Shown here in pieces: positions 62,534 through 64,000 of a stretch of DNA of 64,000 bases (positions are counted from its first letter, which is position 1; each line of letters starts with the position of its first letter). The DNA comes from Terriglobia bacterium (lineage in GTDB: Bacteria > Acidobacteriota > Terriglobia > Bryobacterales > Bryobacteraceae), in NCBI GenBank assembly GCA_025363475.1, contig JANYDS010000078.1, positions 1 to 64,000 on the forward strand, given 5' to 3'. Under the pieces are notes generated by a model. The model searched no databases. It was not told where the DNA came from and worked only from the letters and a program-made list of their open reading frames with translations. A program made the position numbers and the translations under genes.

Positions 62534-63280
62534 TCAGGAAGCCAAAGTCACTTTAATACGGGCGTAAACGAGTTCGAACCCGGCGCGTTCATAGTTCCGG
62601 TGCGAAATGCTGCCGGGCAGTACTGAAGCCGAAAGCAGGTTACATCCCAGGCGAAACGCCTCGCCCACACGGTGGCGGATCAGTCTCTGCTGCGTCCCCT
62701 GGCCGCGCGCCGGGGGTAAGGTGGCATCGCCGAACAGAGTGGCCAGACCCTCGTAAACTTCCATGGCGGCAGTGGCCGAATCGCTGCCATAGTAAGCGTG
62801 AAAACCAGGAGAGGTTTTCGACATGGAATTCACCAGCTCTTCCGGAATGTCTTCATCACCTTCCATGAAACCGCGCAAAACCATACGGGTCCAGGGGCGC
62901 AACCGGGCTTCTGTTACTTCCACTGCGTCCGGCTCAGGCGGAATGTCTGACGCCCTGCAAACCAGCACATTGCTGACTTCATTGAACCCATACCCGCGTG
63001 CCTGTATCAGCGCAAATATAGACGGATCGGCGAGTGTACACAAGTCGATGGGAGTTTTGGAACCGCGTTCCCGGAAGAACGCTTCAAGTCGATCCAGATC
63101 TGTGGATGCGACAGGTCCGTTCATGCCGATGCCGAGCGCCTGGGTAAACGGAGAATCCAGGCCTCCAAAGATTGCAGTGCCGCCCGCGATCTCAAGCAGG
63201 GCATGGGAGTAAACCAGCCCTGAATGAACATGGCCCGCCTCAAGACGGCGGGCCAGTGCGAGGTCAGTACCCGAAAACAT
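62534..63280 (-). CDS. GNAT-family N-acetyltransferase
   Basis: The 248-aa protein has a C-terminal GNAT domain (about 110-245): RMVLRGFMEGDEDIPEELV, the strand GLATLFGDATLPPARGQGTQ, which contains the acetyl-CoA motif RGQGTQQRLI, and ISHRNYERAGFELVYAR, the conserved N-x-x-x-Y-x-x-x-GF near the end. The first 100 residues form a related, degenerate half, as in tandem-GNAT proteins. The ATG overlaps the MoeB stop (TAATG). The acceptor is unknown. Confidence 0.88.
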   Translation of the reverse strand: MFSGTDLALARRLEAGHVHSGLVYSHALLEIAGGTAIFGGLDSPFTQALGIGMNGPVASTDLDRLEAFFRERGSKTPIDLCTLADPSIFALIQARGYGFNEVSNVLVCRASDIPPEPDAVEVTEARLRPWTRMVLRGFMEGDEDIPEELVNSMSKTSPGFHAYYGSDSATAAMEVYEGLATLFGDATLPPARGQGTQQRLIRHRVGEAFRLGCNLLSASVLPGSISHRNYERAGFELVYARIKVTLAS

Positions 63281-64000
63281 TAGTATTTTGGAACGGAAGG
63301 GTCGACTTTATCGCTCCAGCCGAGGATGCCGCCCGTCATGTTGCGAACCTTCTTAAACCCGGACAGCCGCATCAGCTCCACAGCCTTACCGCTGCGGACG
63401 CCGCTCTTGCAGTGCATCACAAACTCGTCGTTCTTATCGAGTTCCATCAGGCGGCGCGGCAATTCGCCCAGTGGCATCAACACGGCTCCGGGAATTTTAC
63501 AGATCTGATATTCGTGCGGTTCACGGACGTCAATCAGGCGGAAGTTATCACCGCGGTCCAGCTTCGCTTTCACCTCAACAGGCTCAATATCGCCTGAGGT
63601 AATCACGGCTTCTGCGGGGGCTTCCACGTTGGGCATGCCGCAGAATTCCTGATAATCAATCAGTTCGGTGATGGTGCGGTGATCGCCGCATACCGGGCAT
63701 TCCGGATTGCGACGCAGTTTCAGTTCGCGGAACTTCATCCCCAGTGCGTCGTAAAGCATCAGACGCCCGATGAGCGGCTGGCCGATTCCCAGAATCAGCT
63801 TGACGGTTTCCGTGGCCTGAATCAAGCCAATAATGCCAGGCAGAATACCGAGCACGCCGCCTTCCGCACAACTTGGCACCAGCCCCGGAGGTGGGGGCTC
63901 AGGATACAGACAGCGGTAACAGGGGCCGTCTTTGGTCGCGAATACAGTCGCCTGGCCCTCGAAGCGGAAGATGGACCCGTAAACGTTTGGCTTGCCCAGA
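63280..64000 (-). CDS. moeB: MoeB/ThiF-type adenylyltransferase fused to rhodanese (5' part outside window)
   Basis: The 239 visible residues begin inside the adenylation domain (LGKPNVYGSIFRFEGQ, residues 1-16). They contain zinc cysteines CYRC and CPVCG, and the MoeB-type catalytic cysteine in PSCAEGGVLG. A rhodanese domain covers about the last 105 residues: FRLIDVREPHEYQICKIPGA and the active-site loop MHCKSGVRSGKAVELM. Such fusions activate the C-terminal glycine of a sulfur carrier (MoaD, ThiS, CysO) and supply sulfur. The start is upstream of 64000. No carrier gene is visible. Confidence 0.9.
   Translation of the reverse strand, partial: LGKPNVYGSIFRFEGQATVFATKDGPCYRCLYPEPPPPGLVPSCAEGGVLGILPGIIGLIQATETVKLILGIGQPLIGRLMLYDALGMKFRELKLRRNPECPVCGDHRTITELIDYQEFCGMPNVEAPAEAVITSGDIEPVEVKAKLDRGDNFRLIDVREPHEYQICKIPGAVLMPLGELPRRLMELDKNDEFVMHCKSGVRSGKAVELMRLSGFKKVRNMTGGILGWSDKVDPSVPKY

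Overview
The window is a high-GC bacterial chromosome segment that looks like an acidobacterium, most likely of the Solibacter/Bryobacter kind. The indications are a TIGR03435 soil-type secreted protein, a very large Oar-like TonB-dependent receptor with an N-terminal carboxypeptidase-regulatory-like domain, planctomycete/acidobacteria-style cytochrome fusions, a PQQ dehydrogenase, DUF6152, DUF6599- and DUF6644-like proteins, PEP-CTERM proteins, and a repeated family of secreted proteins of unknown function. The assignment is inference from gene content; no rRNA or tRNA gene was found.

Layout. 1-9.1 kb: a partial hydrolase, an NHL-propeller/hydrolase fusion, an intact DUF433/DUF5615 toxin-antitoxin pair, a TIGR03435 protein, a peptidase M49, then lpxD, a MobB-like NTPase and cheW, and an intact ParDE-like pair. 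9.1-16.5 kb: decayed fragments, ligA, a lipid kinase, and a tightly overlapping minus-strand set with a GT39-like membrane glycosyltransferase, a lipoprotein, rmlB and two small proteins. 16.5-18.7 kb: a graveyard of a frameshifted IS200/IS605 transposase and broken toxin-antitoxin genes. 18.7-25.9 kb: housekeeping genes (RNase J, nitroreductase, RidA, MauE/thioredoxin-like protein, methyltransferase, a phosphofructokinase with pyrophosphate-type residues).

27.4-37.7 kb is the most interesting block. A hybrid histidine kinase faces a minus-strand operon of a YaiO-type TPR/beta-barrel protein, a multi-receiver/Hpt response regulator, a membrane HEAT-repeat protein and a processive GT2 synthase. 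A divergent secreted protein of unknown function and a GH16-like PEP-CTERM protein follow. The parts resemble the Pga (poly-GlcNAc) synthesis and export logic but in a different assembly, with signalling proteins built in.

37.7-46.9 kb carries four of the five members of the paralogous secreted family (one broken by an in-frame stop), a cytochrome c-ankyrin-cyclase-like fusion, an internally deleted insertion sequence with 19-bp inverted repeats, a diverged noncoding duplication and a DUF6152 gene. 46.9-58.1 kb holds exported catabolic and redox genes: an SGNH hydrolase, paired DUF6644-like membrane proteins, a cytochrome/copper-monooxygenase-like protein, the TonB-dependent receptor, a PQQ dehydrogenase and an HlyD-type adaptor. 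58.2-64 kb has a PAS-GGDEF diguanylate cyclase, a TlpA-like thioredoxin, an epoxide-hydrolase-like protein, a cupin, a GNAT acetyltransferase and a partial MoeB-rhodanese gene.
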